A stretch of DNA of 64,000 nt from NCBI RefSeq assembly GCF_000745345.1, contig NZ_JQNR01000005.1, forward strand, positions 1,860,001-1,924,000. The letters run 5' to 3'. Position numbers and translations under genes: made by a program. This document shows positions 18,601 to 25,990 of this stretch, piece by piece. Below the pieces are notes generated by a model, which worked only from the letters and a program-made list of their open reading frames with translations, was not told the origin of the DNA and searched no databases. How positions within the stretch are numbered: position 1 is the stretch's first letter; each line of letters begins with the position of its first letter. Source of the DNA: Actinacidiphila yeochonensis CN732. GTDB lineage: Bacteria > Actinomycetota > Actinomycetes > Streptomycetales > Streptomycetaceae.

Positions 18601-19454
18601 TGCTCGACACCGAGGCGATCGTCATCAACGGGGTGCGCCACCTCAACGCCAAGGCACTGCTGCGGCGGTTCCGCGAGACACCGGCGTACCTCGCCGTCCT
18701 CGAACCCGCCGTCCACTGCCTGGTCATGGGCGACACCAACACCGAGAACATCAAGATCGGGGACACCGGACCGCTGCTGCGGGCCCAGCACCTCATCGAG
18801 TCCGGAGCGCCGCGCGAGGAGACCGACGCGGCCCTGGCGGCGATCACCGCGGACTCGCTCGGCATCAGGTTCCTGGACCCGCGGGCCATCGGCTTCAAGA
18901 GCGACGGCAGCGCCACCCGGGACGACGCGATGTACGACAACAAGCCGTGGCACAACTCCCTCGGGCACTACGACGAGATCCACTTCGAGCACTTCACCCT
19001 CGACGTCGACACCGGCCCGGGCCGCACCCCGCGGATCGACATCGCGTTCCTGGCCGACAACCCCTACCAGCGGTCCTACCGGGTCAGGGACGTGGTGGCC
19101 GGCGGCGCCACCGTCGACCCCCGGGCGCCGGGCGGCATGGAGGACTGGTTCGCCCCGGTGATGACCGCCGCGCTGGAACTGGACGACCCCGCCTCGCCCT
19201 ACCTGCGGCGCGACCCGTACTGGCTGGTCCGGTTCGTCTTCATGATGGGCCAGCACTTCACGGCGATGCCCCCGTTCCACTTCCAGAAGGAGCTGGACGG
19301 AACCCTGACGGACACCTACCAGACGCAGCGCCGCCCGGTGGCGATCTACTGCGAGGGCATCAAGTGGCTCAACTGGGCGCTCCAGATGCTGGAGGGCTCC
19401 CGCACCGAGTTCCTCGGCCTGCCGGTGCCGCCGCTGCCGTACGCGCACCGCTGA
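15615..19454 (+). CDS. Large acyltransferase - degenerate acyltransferase - kinase-like fusion protein
   Basis: A 1279-residue cytoplasmic protein not matching a named family I know. After a Pro/Val-rich N-terminus, residues about 60-430 look like a FabD/malonyl-transferase domain: FFPGLGS (65-71), nucleophile motif GESFG with Ser163, catalytic His303 in LAHSARM, and a late VVELGPGG. Residues about 490-790 resemble a second, decayed acyltransferase whose GxSxG reads GDTTG (Thr651). Residues about 800-1200 have an aminoglycoside-phosphotransferase-like kinase pattern: Lys843 in VTVRKIL, H1034-x4-GD1040-x4-N1045, and metal Asp1088 in FLDPR. Start ATG 15615 has GGAGAAGG upstream. The next gene is 115 bases on and probably cotranscribed. 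Proposed role, acylation plus phosphorylation of an unknown metabolite, is inference. Confidence 0.8.
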   Translation: MPHPLFRAASETALALGPARPHPSGSATPVPAAVPVPVPVPAPALVPRHGGGPAPSAGRARVAGFFPGLGSRASYQGLGRSLFDAGVPAVDAVYREAAEALGFPGRPDRLLAEPGNLPAGRLERQGFVGAAVLVHSLALDAHLKDRAERTGAPVGFAAYTGESFGILTAAVAAGSLSVTDGVRIAQAFTPLMLLAATGRTGDEPFAHRMSRYLGEPGAARPLVPEPYHVVAVRTPGPDALAAVLDAVRAVYPLGDVELHKAYAAHQANLYVRVGVRAEFDRFMADFPEAETRDLKEPTVFLAHSARMRPVRHALERFFDLNRVRFAGPSVPVVANHGMSLLVGAADVRRGVLAMTDEVMASQQTCEVLTMLDLDAVVELGPGGRSARLLADNATSAPVTACTGDTAATDRMLRVFTVVDRLTARSDPAAPQHTAEVPLDDGPTPGATAPHDPGHDLLRELFALGAADPFCEDYAARTLQQLVATRHLSPERPDVPGSGGLLEIYQHTRDHRDLVDTAGGDLVTRARLKKHLTAADGGAPGTACVELRVLDAAGAERVDRLPSSRPEVLVVHFDALSRLGEEDVVRRIRHLLDTLPTALSTFNEMLAQLPAGASLTGTGRRIVQQYLLFDALARQRPALFAQTDHYLEGGDTTGWLAALAVSGAVSLADAVALSAAGADRAARGPLLDRVGAADIPLVAPDGVPVQSRNDLRQVTRAVLEDLPDAGPRRIHLGGNCRIVALGTDLGPVDAGAHATETVTIAEPDEAWRPRLNPALDRAEETAVLALTAENALVLATARSRRILSSTICAYLDIDESVVSFGKGGSESMTVFVRKRGARQVTVRKILSEALTTARWNPEGSGVMLPPFAKAKKQAEFLSALPAPVRDRFPEVHTVLERSLPAPVHPGEEGAGTYREVIYEMSYVAGEEVSRFVEKHSPPSAVVARLYEQIIRVLNDDVHAVGVVPAPGETLDVSYFRKIEDRLALCRRTAPRTFGADLLDTEAIVINGVRHLNAKALLRRFRETPAYLAVLEPAVHCLVMGDTNTENIKIGDTGPLLRAQHLIESGAPREETDAALAAITADSLGIRFLDPRAIGFKSDGSATRDDAMYDNKPWHNSLGHYDEIHFEHFTLDVDTGPGRTPRIDIAFLADNPYQRSYRVRDVVAGGATVDPRAPGGMEDWFAPVMTAALELDDPASPYLRRDPYWLVRFVFMMGQHFTAMPPFHFQKELDGTLTDTYQTQRRPVAIYCEGIKWLNWALQMLEGSRTEFLGLPVPPLPYAHR

Positions 19455-19569
19455 CGCGACGGCACCGAGCCCGGCGTCACGCCCCGCGGCACGTCACGCC
19501 ACGCGTTCCGCGTTCCGCGCCCCCGCGTCACACCTCCCCCTGGACTCCTGCGACACGGAAGGTCCTTCC

Positions 19570-21045
19570 ATGACTGCCACCGCCTTCGAGGTGCCCGTCA
19601 CCGGGCTGAGCGGCCTGCCCACCGAGACGCGCGTCCTGGCCACCCCGTGGAGCCGCATGGTCCGCGGCATCGGCCTCGGCCAGCACCCGACCGGCTACGA
19701 CCCGGCCTCCGCCGCGCGGATACGCCGGACGTTCGCGCTGCTCGCGGAGCGCGGCGTCGAACGCGGTCCCTACGCCCGCTTCTCGCGGCTGCTGGCCGAG
19801 CTGGTCCTCGACCTGACGGACCCCGACCGCGCCGTCGCGCCCGCCGAGCTGCGGCGGCGGCTGGACGCCGTCCTCGCGGGCGTCCACGACGAGCCGAACC
19901 CGTACTTCGCGGTGACCGCCGGCTGCGTCCTGATGGACGCCTTCGCCAAGCTCGGCCTCGGCCCCGAACTCCTGGCCGCGGGCGGCGACGACCTGGCCGG
20001 GCACCTCCTGGCCACCGTGGACACCATCGAGCCCGACCGGGCCAAGGACGAGAACGCCGGCCGGCACGGCCACTACGAGAAGCTGTCGGCGTACACGGCG
20101 GTCTTCCTCGCCTTCGGCCACCTCGACGTGGCGGACCGGCTGGTCACCGGCTCCCGCCACCGCGTCCTGGAGGCGCTGGACCTGCTGGACGAGGTGCCGG
20201 CGCCGTTCTTCCGCGGCCGGGGCGGGGCCACGCTGCTGTCGGCCACCGCGCTGCTCGGCCACCGGAACCTGGTCGCGGACGGCCGCCGCGACCGGGTGAA
20301 GGAGGTCCTCGACCACCTCGACCGCGCGGACGGGACCGGCGCGGTGCCGGCCTTCCCCCAGCCGATGTCCGAGGCATTCGTGCGGATCTACCCGCTGCTG
20401 ACCATGCTCACCGCCGTCGCGACGACCGCCCGGCCGCAGGAGTACCTCACCCACGGCCGGGACCGGCTCGCCGAGGCCGCCGACCTGATGGCCCGCATCA
20501 CGCCCGTCGAGCGCACCCACATGGGCCTGTACTACCTGATGGCCCTGCACAACCTCGGACGGCTCAGGGACCAACTCCCCGACCTGGACGCCTTCCTGGC
20601 CGGCCTGGTCTCCTCGTGGACCGGCATCGACCCGGGCGCGAACTACTTCCTCAACGGGATCTCCTACGCCTACCTCGTGCAGACCGCGATGGTCACCGGC
20701 CGCATGGACCTGATCGGCACGGACATGCTGGCGCGACTCGTGGACTGCTTCCCGGACCTGGACCGCTCCGACGACGACCGCGTCAACCGGCCGTACCCGT
20801 TCGCCTACACGCTCAACGTGCTCGGCGAAATCGGCGCCGCGCACCTGCTCTTCGAGCCCAGGGACGCCTACGGCGGCCGGACCGCCACCGCCTGGGTGGT
20901 CGGACGCCTCTCCGAGGGCGGGCGCGAGGAGCACCGGCTCTACATGCTGCACCACGCCCTGATCAGCTACGCGCTCCGGCAGCGCGATCCGCGGCTGCGG
21001 GACACCGCGCTCCTCACGGGCTTCCGCTTCCCGTCCGCGCGGTGA
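19570..21045 (+). CDS. All-helical protein of unknown function, partner of the acyltransferase-kinase gene
   Basis: I do not recognise this 491-residue protein. It is almost wholly alpha-helical in appearance, with no signal peptide or membrane segment. Repeated helix pairs and landmarks such as GRHGHYEKLSAYTAVFLAFG, PAFPQPMSEAFVRIYPLLTM and GANYFLNGISYAYLV suggest an alpha/alpha-toroid or terpene-cyclase-like barrel, but no DDxxD or DxDD motif is present. Start ATG 19570 is preceded by GGAAGG. It follows the 1279-residue gene on the same strand with only 115 bases and no terminator-like hairpin, so the two are likely one operon. Function unknown. Confidence 0.75.
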   Translation: MTATAFEVPVTGLSGLPTETRVLATPWSRMVRGIGLGQHPTGYDPASAARIRRTFALLAERGVERGPYARFSRLLAELVLDLTDPDRAVAPAELRRRLDAVLAGVHDEPNPYFAVTAGCVLMDAFAKLGLGPELLAAGGDDLAGHLLATVDTIEPDRAKDENAGRHGHYEKLSAYTAVFLAFGHLDVADRLVTGSRHRVLEALDLLDEVPAPFFRGRGGATLLSATALLGHRNLVADGRRDRVKEVLDHLDRADGTGAVPAFPQPMSEAFVRIYPLLTMLTAVATTARPQEYLTHGRDRLAEAADLMARITPVERTHMGLYYLMALHNLGRLRDQLPDLDAFLAGLVSSWTGIDPGANYFLNGISYAYLVQTAMVTGRMDLIGTDMLARLVDCFPDLDRSDDDRVNRPYPFAYTLNVLGEIGAAHLLFEPRDAYGGRTATAWVVGRLSEGGREEHRLYMLHHALISYALRQRDPRLRDTALLTGFRFPSAR

Positions 21046-21085
21046 TGTCCACCCCGCTCCCGCCGGCGGGGCCGGCGGCAGCGGG

Positions 21086-21511
21086 TCAGCTCCTGGCCGG
21101 CGCCCAGGGGCCGACGCCGCCGACCCGCTCGACGCCGTAGCGCACGATCCAGCCGGTCGCCCTGGGCGCGGGGAACTCCGCGTCCGGGGCGATGTACACC
21201 TTCGCCAGGCGGTCGAGCAGGTCCCAGGCGTCGTCGGTCTTCTCCACCTCGGCGTGCGCGCGCACGGTGGCGTACTCGTTGAGGAAGACGCCGGGCGTGC
21301 GCGGGGCGTCGAAGGAGAGCACCACCCGCGGGTCGCGCGTGATGTTGCGGAGCTTGGCGTACCAGCCCAGGTGGCCGGTCACGAGGGTGTCCCCGTCCAG
21401 CCCGAGCCAGACGACGGACACCTGCGGGCTGCCGTCGGGGTTGACCGTGGTCAGATGGGCCATGGGGCCGGATTCGATCAGGGCCCGCAGCTCCGGGGCG
21501 AGACCGGTCAT
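21086..21511 (-). CDS. PPOX-class F420/FMN-dependent oxidoreductase-like protein
   Basis: A 141-residue split beta-barrel protein of the pyridoxamine-phosphate-oxidase superfamily. [35 protein letters not shown] is split across the first strands, with the typical [17 protein letters not shown] segment (phosphate/cofactor contact) following. In actinobacteria, proteins of this size and pattern commonly bind F420 or FMN and reduce small substrates. Start ATG 21511 with an AGGATC upstream. It converges on the helical-protein gene. The 409 bases between it and rplK hold a palindrome but no gene. Confidence 0.85.
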   Translation of the reverse strand: MTGLAPELRALIESGPMAHLTTVNPDGSPQVSVVWLGLDGDTLVTGHLGWYAKLRNITRDPRVVLSFDAPRTPGVFLNEYATVRAHAEVEKTDDAWDLLDRLAKVYIAPDAEFPAPRATGWIVRYGVERVGGVGPWAPARS

Positions 21512-21872
21512 GGCGAGATCCTCTCCGCTGTGCGACCCGGACCACGTTTCCACACCGCGGGAACACCTTCGGGCGTTCCCGCGGGTAGCCGCGCACCGGT
21601 CCACTCGAAGGTGTGAGCCACGGCCGCTCCCCGCACGTGAGAGCGATCGGGACGCCGCGCGCCGGTACCGGCCGCGCCCTCCGCCCCCAGGCACCCCGTG
21701 GCATCCAGGCAGCCTGGCAGCCGAAACCACCGGGGGGTGCCGGGACGGGCGCCGGAAGGGGCTCACCGCCGGGAATCCGCCGGCGGCGGACGGTCACGGC
21801 CGGGGCGGCGCGGGTGCTCTGCTGACCAGGCGGTTTCGGAGCAGAGGGTCGTACCCGTTATCGTGGTGCGGT

Positions 21873-21890
21873 ATGCCTGCACGCAGGCAT
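21873..21890. promoter_or_regulatory. Perfect palindrome in the rplK leader
   Basis: ATGCCTGC-AC-GCAGGCAT (8-base arms, 2-base spacer) 30 bases upstream of the rplK start. It could be a protein site or an RNA hairpin in the 5' leader. I could not place a convincing -35/-10 pair for rplK, although TTATCGT at 21859 is a candidate -10. Confidence 0.5.
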
Positions 21891-21920
21891 GGACACTCTC
21901 AACAAGACCCGGAGAGAGCA

Positions 21921-22355
21921 ATGCCTCCCAAGAAGAAGAAGGTCACGGGGCTGATCAAGCTCCAGATCAACGCCGGTGCGGCCAACCCGGCGCCGCCGGT
22001 CGGCCCGGCCCTGGGCCAGCACGGCGTGAACATCATGGAGTTCTGCAAGGCCTACAACGCCGCGACGGAGTCCCAGCGCGGCATGGTGATCCCGGTGGAG
22101 ATCACGGTCTACGAAGACCGCACCTTCACCTTCATCACCAAGACCCCGCCGGCCGCGAAGCTGATCCTCAAGGCCGCGGGCGTGGAGAAGGGCTCCGGCG
22201 AGCCGCACAAGACCAAGGTCGCGAAGCTGACCCGCGACCAGGTCCGTGAGATCGCCACGACGAAGCTCCCCGACCTGAACGCCAACGACCTGGACGCCGC
22301 GGAGAAGATCATCGCGGGTACGGCTCGTTCCATGGGCATCACCGTCGAGGGCTGA
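21921..22355 (+). CDS. rplK: 50S ribosomal protein L11
   Basis: L11 of the GTPase-associated centre on 23S rRNA. The 144-residue product begins [10 protein letters not shown] and has [22 protein letters not shown], the proline-rich thiostrepton-contact region, and the C-terminal rRNA-binding [19 protein letters not shown]. Start ATG 21921 follows GGAGAGAG. It normally follows nusG directly; here 15.3 kb intervenes and it must use its own promoter. Confidence 0.98.
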
Positions 22356-22506
22356 CGATCGAGCTCGCGCAGCGAGTGAGTAGGAAGCCCGACCAGAAAA
22401 CGGTGTGGGCTGACGATCGAGCTCGCGCAGCGAGTGAGTAGGAAGCCCGACCAGAAAACGGTGTGGGCTGACGATCGAGCTCGCGCAGCGAGTGAGTAGG
22501 AAGCCC
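22351..22506 (+). repeat. 58-bp tandem repeat (2.7 copies) starting at the rplK stop codon
   Basis: Copies begin at 22351, 22409 and 22467 with an exact 58-base period and no mismatches that I can see; the third is cut after about 40 bases. Each copy begins GCTGACGATCGAG, includes CTCGC-GCA-GCGAG (an inner hairpin) and closes with AAGCCC, which can pair with the GGGCT at its start. The first copy includes the rplK TGA. Part of the rplK-rplA spacer. Confidence 0.9.
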
Positions 22507-22526
22507 TCGCGGAAGCAGCGAGGGCT
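22502..22526 (+). promoter_or_regulatory. Stable hairpin between the tandem repeats and rplA
   Basis: AGCCCTCGC / GCGAGGGCT with a GGAAGCA loop, 76 bases before the rplA start, no U-run. It could act as an attenuator or an RNA-processing/translational control element of the L11-L1 mRNA. Confidence 0.5.
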
Positions 22527-22601
22527 GAGAAGCCCCGTAAGGCCTTGTGGCAGGGCCTGCTCGGCCCGGACCACGACTCCAAGACAACGTAGGAGCAGCA
22601 A

Positions 22602-23327
22602 GTGAGCAAGCGCAGCAAGTCTCTCCGCGCTGCGGACGCCAAGATCGACCGGGAGCGCCTCTACGCGCCCCTGGAGGCCGTCCGTCTCGCCAAGGAGACC
22701 GCGACCACCAAGTTCGACTCGACCGTCGAGGTCGCCTTCCGCCTGGGTGTGGACCCGCGCAAGGCCGATCAGATGGTCCGTGGCACCGTGAACCTCCCGC
22801 ACGGCACCGGCAAGACCGCCCGGGTCCTGGTCTTCGCGACCGGTGACCGTGCCGCGGCCGCGGAAGCCGCGGGAGCCGACATCGTCGGCTCCGACGAACT
22901 GATCGACGAGGTGGCGAAGGGGCGTCTGGACTTCGACGCCGTCGTCGCCACCCCGGACCTCATGGGCAAGGTCGGCCGCCTCGGCCGCGTGCTCGGCCCC
23001 CGTGGCCTCATGCCGAACCCGAAGACCGGCACCGTCACGCCGGACGTGGCCAAGGCGGTCACGGAGATCAAGGGCGGCAAGATCGAGTTCCGCGTCGACA
23101 AGCACTCGAACCTGCACTTCATCATCGGCAAGGTGTCCTTCGACGACGCCCAGCTGGTGGAGAACTACGCGGCGGCGCTGGACGAGATCCTGCGTATCAA
23201 GCCGTCCGCGGCGAAGGGCCGGTACATCAAGAAGGCCGCCGTGTCGACGACCATGGGCTCCGGCATCCAGGTCGACCCGAACCGCACCCGCAACCTCCTC
23301 GTCGAGGAGGACCCCGCGTCGGTCTGA
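22602..23327 (+). CDS. rplA: 50S ribosomal protein L1
   Basis: L1 of the ribosomal E-site stalk, and in many bacteria the autogenous repressor of its own operon. 241 residues with [24 protein letters not shown], the [22 protein letters not shown] signature and [16 protein letters not shown] start at 22602 after AGGAGCAGCAA. It lies 246 bases from rplK, separated by the 58-bp repeats. A strong terminator follows. Confidence 0.98.
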   Translation: MSKRSKSLRAADAKIDRERLYAPLEAVRLAKETATTKFDSTVEVAFRLGVDPRKADQMVRGTVNLPHGTGKTARVLVFATGDRAAAAEAAGADIVGSDELIDEVAKGRLDFDAVVATPDLMGKVGRLGRVLGPRGLMPNPKTGTVTPDVAKAVTEIKGGKIEFRVDKHSNLHFIIGKVSFDDAQLVENYAAALDEILRIKPSAAKGRYIKKAAVSTTMGSGIQVDPNRTRNLLVEEDPASV

Positions 23328-23356
23328 TCCGACCCGAGGGGTGCTGATTCGGCACC

Positions 23357-23398
23357 GAGGGCCCCGCGCCCGCCCGCCCGGGCAGGCGCGGGGCCCTC
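23357..23398 (+). terminator. Terminator after rplA
   Basis: Perfect 14-base arms GAGGGCCCCGCGCC (23357-23370) and GGCGCGGGGCCCTC (23385-23398), 30 bases after the rplA stop. Confidence 0.8.
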
Positions 23399-23470
23399 GC
23401 GCGTTCACGACCGCGCCTCGTCACGCAGCGGTCCGATCATGTGACGGGCCCGCCCGCTGCGTGTCGGAGC

Positions 23471-23494
23471 GCTCCGCTATCGTGCGCGCACGGG
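23471..23494 (+). promoter_or_regulatory. Promoter-like block of the first lipoprotein gene
   Basis: GCTCCGCTATCGTGCGCGCACGGG contains a -10-like TATCGT (23478-23483). A near copy with TACAGT lies at 24597-24620 ahead of the second lipoprotein gene, so the two promoters were duplicated along with the genes. Confidence 0.55.
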
Positions 23495-23548
23495 TTCAGG
23501 GGGGCGGGGGCCGTGGGGGCTGTCCGCCGTGAGGGGAGGGGCACCGTC

Positions 23549-24475
23549 ATGGCGCTCGCACACATACGCCGTACCGCGTCGGTGGCAGCCGCCGCGTCCA
23601 CCGCGGTCGCGCTGCTGGCGCTGGCCGCCTGCGGCGGGTCCGGCCACGGCTCGGGGAGCCCGGCCAAGGCGTCCGGGGCGAAGCCGAAGGCGGTCGTGCC
23701 CGCGCGGAACGCGGCCGACGTGCTGTCACTGGTCGAGAAACGCACCGGCAGTGCCCGCACCGCTCACGTCGAGAGCACGATCGTCCTGGCCGCGTCGGGG
23801 TCGCAGAAGGTCACCGGGGACGTCGACTGGACGGACGGAGTGCGGCAGAACGTCACGGTCGCTGTCACGGGCGGGTCCATGGCCGACTACGCGACGCTCC
23901 TCAACAACGGTGCCCCGATGCGGATGCGCTTCCTGCCGGACGCCTACCACCTCAACGCGGGGGCCGCCGCCCCGGTCTTCGGCGGCAAGCACTGGATCAA
24001 GTACACCTACGCCGACCTCGACGCGTCGGTCGGCGAGTCCAGTGGCCTGGCCCCGGCGCTGGAGTCCTTCGGCCCGACGCCGGCGGTGAACGCCGCACTG
24101 GCCGCCAAGGACGTGCGCGCGGTCGGCCAGGAGACGGTACGCGGCGTGGCGGCCACCCACTACCGGGGCACCGTCGACGCGACGGACCTCGCCACCACGG
24201 CGGCCCACCTCACCGCCGCGCAGACGCGGAGCGTCCGGGAGTCCCTGACCGCGGCCGGAGCCAGCGCGGAGGTCATCGACCTGTGGATCTCCGCCGACCG
24301 CCTTCCGGTGAAGGTCGTCACCGCCTTCGACGTCAAGACGGCCAGGACCACGGCCACCACGTACTACTCCGCCTTCGGCGAGCAGGTCACGGTCGAGGCC
24401 CCGGCGGCATCGGACGTCATCCACTCCAGCGCTCTGGCCAGGCTGGGACAGCAGAAGGCCGCCAAGGGCACGTAG
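23549..24475 (+). CDS. Putative lipoprotein, first of a duplicated pair
   Basis: A 308-residue secreted lipoprotein. A basic start, hydrophobic core and ALAACGG lipobox put the lipidated cysteine near residue 27, followed by a Gly/Ser/Lys linker. The rest resembles the LppX/LprG-like single-domain fold that holds lipids in actinobacteria (segments DVDWTDGVRQNV, HYRGTVD, DLWISADRLPVKV). That assignment is tentative. ATG 23549 follows GGGGAGGGG. The pair sits between rplA and rplJ, as in other streptomycetes. Closely similar to the next gene. Confidence 0.8.
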   Translation: MALAHIRRTASVAAAASTAVALLALAACGGSGHGSGSPAKASGAKPKAVVPARNAADVLSLVEKRTGSARTAHVESTIVLAASGSQKVTGDVDWTDGVRQNVTVAVTGGSMADYATLLNNGAPMRMRFLPDAYHLNAGAAAPVFGGKHWIKYTYADLDASVGESSGLAPALESFGPTPAVNAALAAKDVRAVGQETVRGVAATHYRGTVDATDLATTAAHLTAAQTRSVRESLTAAGASAEVIDLWISADRLPVKVVTAFDVKTARTTATTYYSAFGEQVTVEAPAASDVIHSSALARLGQQKAAKGT

Positions 24476-24596
24476 GCCGCCGTCCCCACGGCCACGGGCT
24501 CCGTTCCGGCACCCAGGCCGACCCGCGTCGGTCCGGCCCGACCCGAGGGCCGCGCGGCCGGCGTCCGCACCCGGCGGCCACGCGGCGTGTCACAGG

Positions 24597-24620
24597 GCTC
24601 CGCTACAGTGCGCGCACGGG
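24597..24620 (+). promoter_or_regulatory. Promoter-like block of the second lipoprotein gene
   Basis: GGCTCCGCTACAGTGCGCGCACGG has a -10-like TACAGT (24604-24609) and differs only slightly from the block at 23471. Confidence 0.55.
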
Positions 24621-24679
24621 GTTTCGAGGGGGAGCGGGGGGTCATGGGGGCCGTCCGCCGTGAGGGAGGGGGCACCGTC

Positions 24680-25639
24680 ATGGCGCTCACGCGTACACGT
24701 CACACATGGCGTAGAGGTCGTACCGCATCGGTGGCGGCTGCCGCGTCCACCGCCGTCGTGCTGCTGGCGCTGGCGGGTTGCGGGTCCGGCCACGGCTCCG
24801 GGAGTGCGGCCAAGGCGTCCGGGGCGAAGCCGAAGGCGGTCGCGCCCGCGCGGAACGCGGCCGACGTGCTGTCGCTGGTAGAGAAGCGCACCGGCAGCGT
24901 GCACTCCGCCCACATCGAGAAGACGGTCGTCTTCGGGACGGTCCTGTCGGAGAAGGTCGCGGCCGATGTCGACTGGGCGCACGGCGTGCGGCAGTCCGGC
25001 ACGCTGGACGCGACGAGCGGCTCGCTGGCCAGGTTCGCGACGCTCCTCGACAACGGAGAACCGCTGCGGATTCGCGCCCTGCCGACCGCCATGTACATGA
25101 ACGTCGGAGCGGGCGCGTCGATGTTCGGCGGAAAGCACTGGATCGAGTATCCGTACTCCTCCGTGGACTCGCTGAGCGGCGCCTCCGACGGGACGTTCCA
25201 GGTCACGCAGGGCATCTCCCCGGCCCAGGCCGTGGTCGCGGCGCTGGCCTCCAAGGACGTGCGGGCCGTCGGCAAGGAGAGCGTCCGCGGTGTGCCGACC
25301 ACCCACTACCGGGGCACCGTGCAGGTCTCGCAGGCCGCCAAGGAGCTGACCCGCCTCACGGAGAAGCAGGCGCAGAGCCTGCGGTTGTCCCTGAGCAAGG
25401 TCGATGCCACCAGCGAGACCATCGACATGTGGGTCTCCGCGGCCAACCTTCCGGTGAAGGTCGTCAGCGTCACCGACACCAGGAACGGCACGCTGACGTC
25501 CACCGCCTACTACTCCGACTTCGGCAAGGCCGTGACCGTCCAGGCGCCGCCGGCCGCGGACACCCTGGACGCCACCGCCCTGCTCAAGCAGGCGCAGAAG
25601 CAGGCCGCCGCGCAGAAGAAGAGCGCCGCCACCGGCTGA
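24680..25639 (+). CDS. Putative lipoprotein, second of a duplicated pair
   Basis: A 319-residue paralogue of the preceding gene: the same signal peptide core (VAAAASTAVVLLALAGC, lipobox LAGC), the same KASGAKPKAV linker, and matching NAADVLSLVEKRTGS, FGGKHWI and TTHYRGTV segments. Unlike its neighbour it has a longer, arginine-rich leader and a lysine/glutamine-rich C-terminus. ATG 24680 after GGGAGGGGG. Probably anchored outside the cytoplasmic membrane; ligand unknown. Confidence 0.8.
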   Translation: MALTRTRHTWRRGRTASVAAAASTAVVLLALAGCGSGHGSGSAAKASGAKPKAVAPARNAADVLSLVEKRTGSVHSAHIEKTVVFGTVLSEKVAADVDWAHGVRQSGTLDATSGSLARFATLLDNGEPLRIRALPTAMYMNVGAGASMFGGKHWIEYPYSSVDSLSGASDGTFQVTQGISPAQAVVAALASKDVRAVGKESVRGVPTTHYRGTVQVSQAAKELTRLTEKQAQSLRLSLSKVDATSETIDMWVSAANLPVKVVSVTDTRNGTLTSTAYYSDFGKAVTVQAPPAADTLDATALLKQAQKQAAAQKKSAATG

Positions 25640-25717
25640 CGCCCGGCCCGGCACGTAGGCACACGGCCCGGCAGGTAGGCACGGCCCGGCTGCCCGAACG
25701 GTCCCCCGGGGGCGGAT

Positions 25718-25747
25718 TTGTTCCCCGGGGGACTCGTCCCGTACTCT
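25718..25747 (+). promoter_or_regulatory. Probable promoter of rplJ-rplL
   Basis: -35-like TTGTTC (25718-25723) and -10 TACTCT (25742-25747) with 18-base spacing, at the head of a long leader before rplJ. Confidence 0.6.
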
Positions 25748-25754
25748 TCTCACG

Positions 25755-25990
25755 AAGCCAAAGACCGCAGGTTGCCGTCATGCCCCCCAAGGGCTGATGG
25801 CTGAAGGCTCCGCACAGGCGGACGGCCCGCGCAGGTGACCGTGGATGACACTCCGGAAGCGTACGCAGTTCGCTGCACCCGCCTCCGTCGAGTTCCGCCC
25901 CGTGCGCCGAGCGCCGGGGCGTTTCGTTTTGGGTCGGAGAGGCCCTTCACGCCGGGCGGTCCGCAATCACCCGGAAGGAGGCCGAGACTC
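25755..25990 (+). promoter_or_regulatory. rplJ leader with attenuator hairpin (L10-leader type)
   Basis: The 236-base leader before rplJ contains a stem CGCCCCG (25896-25902) / CGGGGCG (25915-25921) followed directly by TTTCGTTTT, an intrinsic terminator shape, 60 bases before the rplJ start. L10(L12)4 complexes are known to bind the rplJ leader in many bacteria and repress expression. That this leader works so is inference from position and structure. Confidence 0.6.

Noticed and set aside
15393..19448. 1351-codon frame on the minus strand
   Set aside because: Antisense to the acyltransferase-kinase gene; the plus frame holds the catalytic motifs and ribosome-binding site.
19570..21045. Lanthionine cyclase or terpene cyclase assignment for the helical protein
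   Set aside because: Neither the LanC zinc Cys/His motifs nor DDxxD/DxDD is present; only the overall helical look is similar.
22351..22506. CRISPR array
   Set aside because: The 58-bp units are identical end to end with no variable spacers, and no cas genes lie near.
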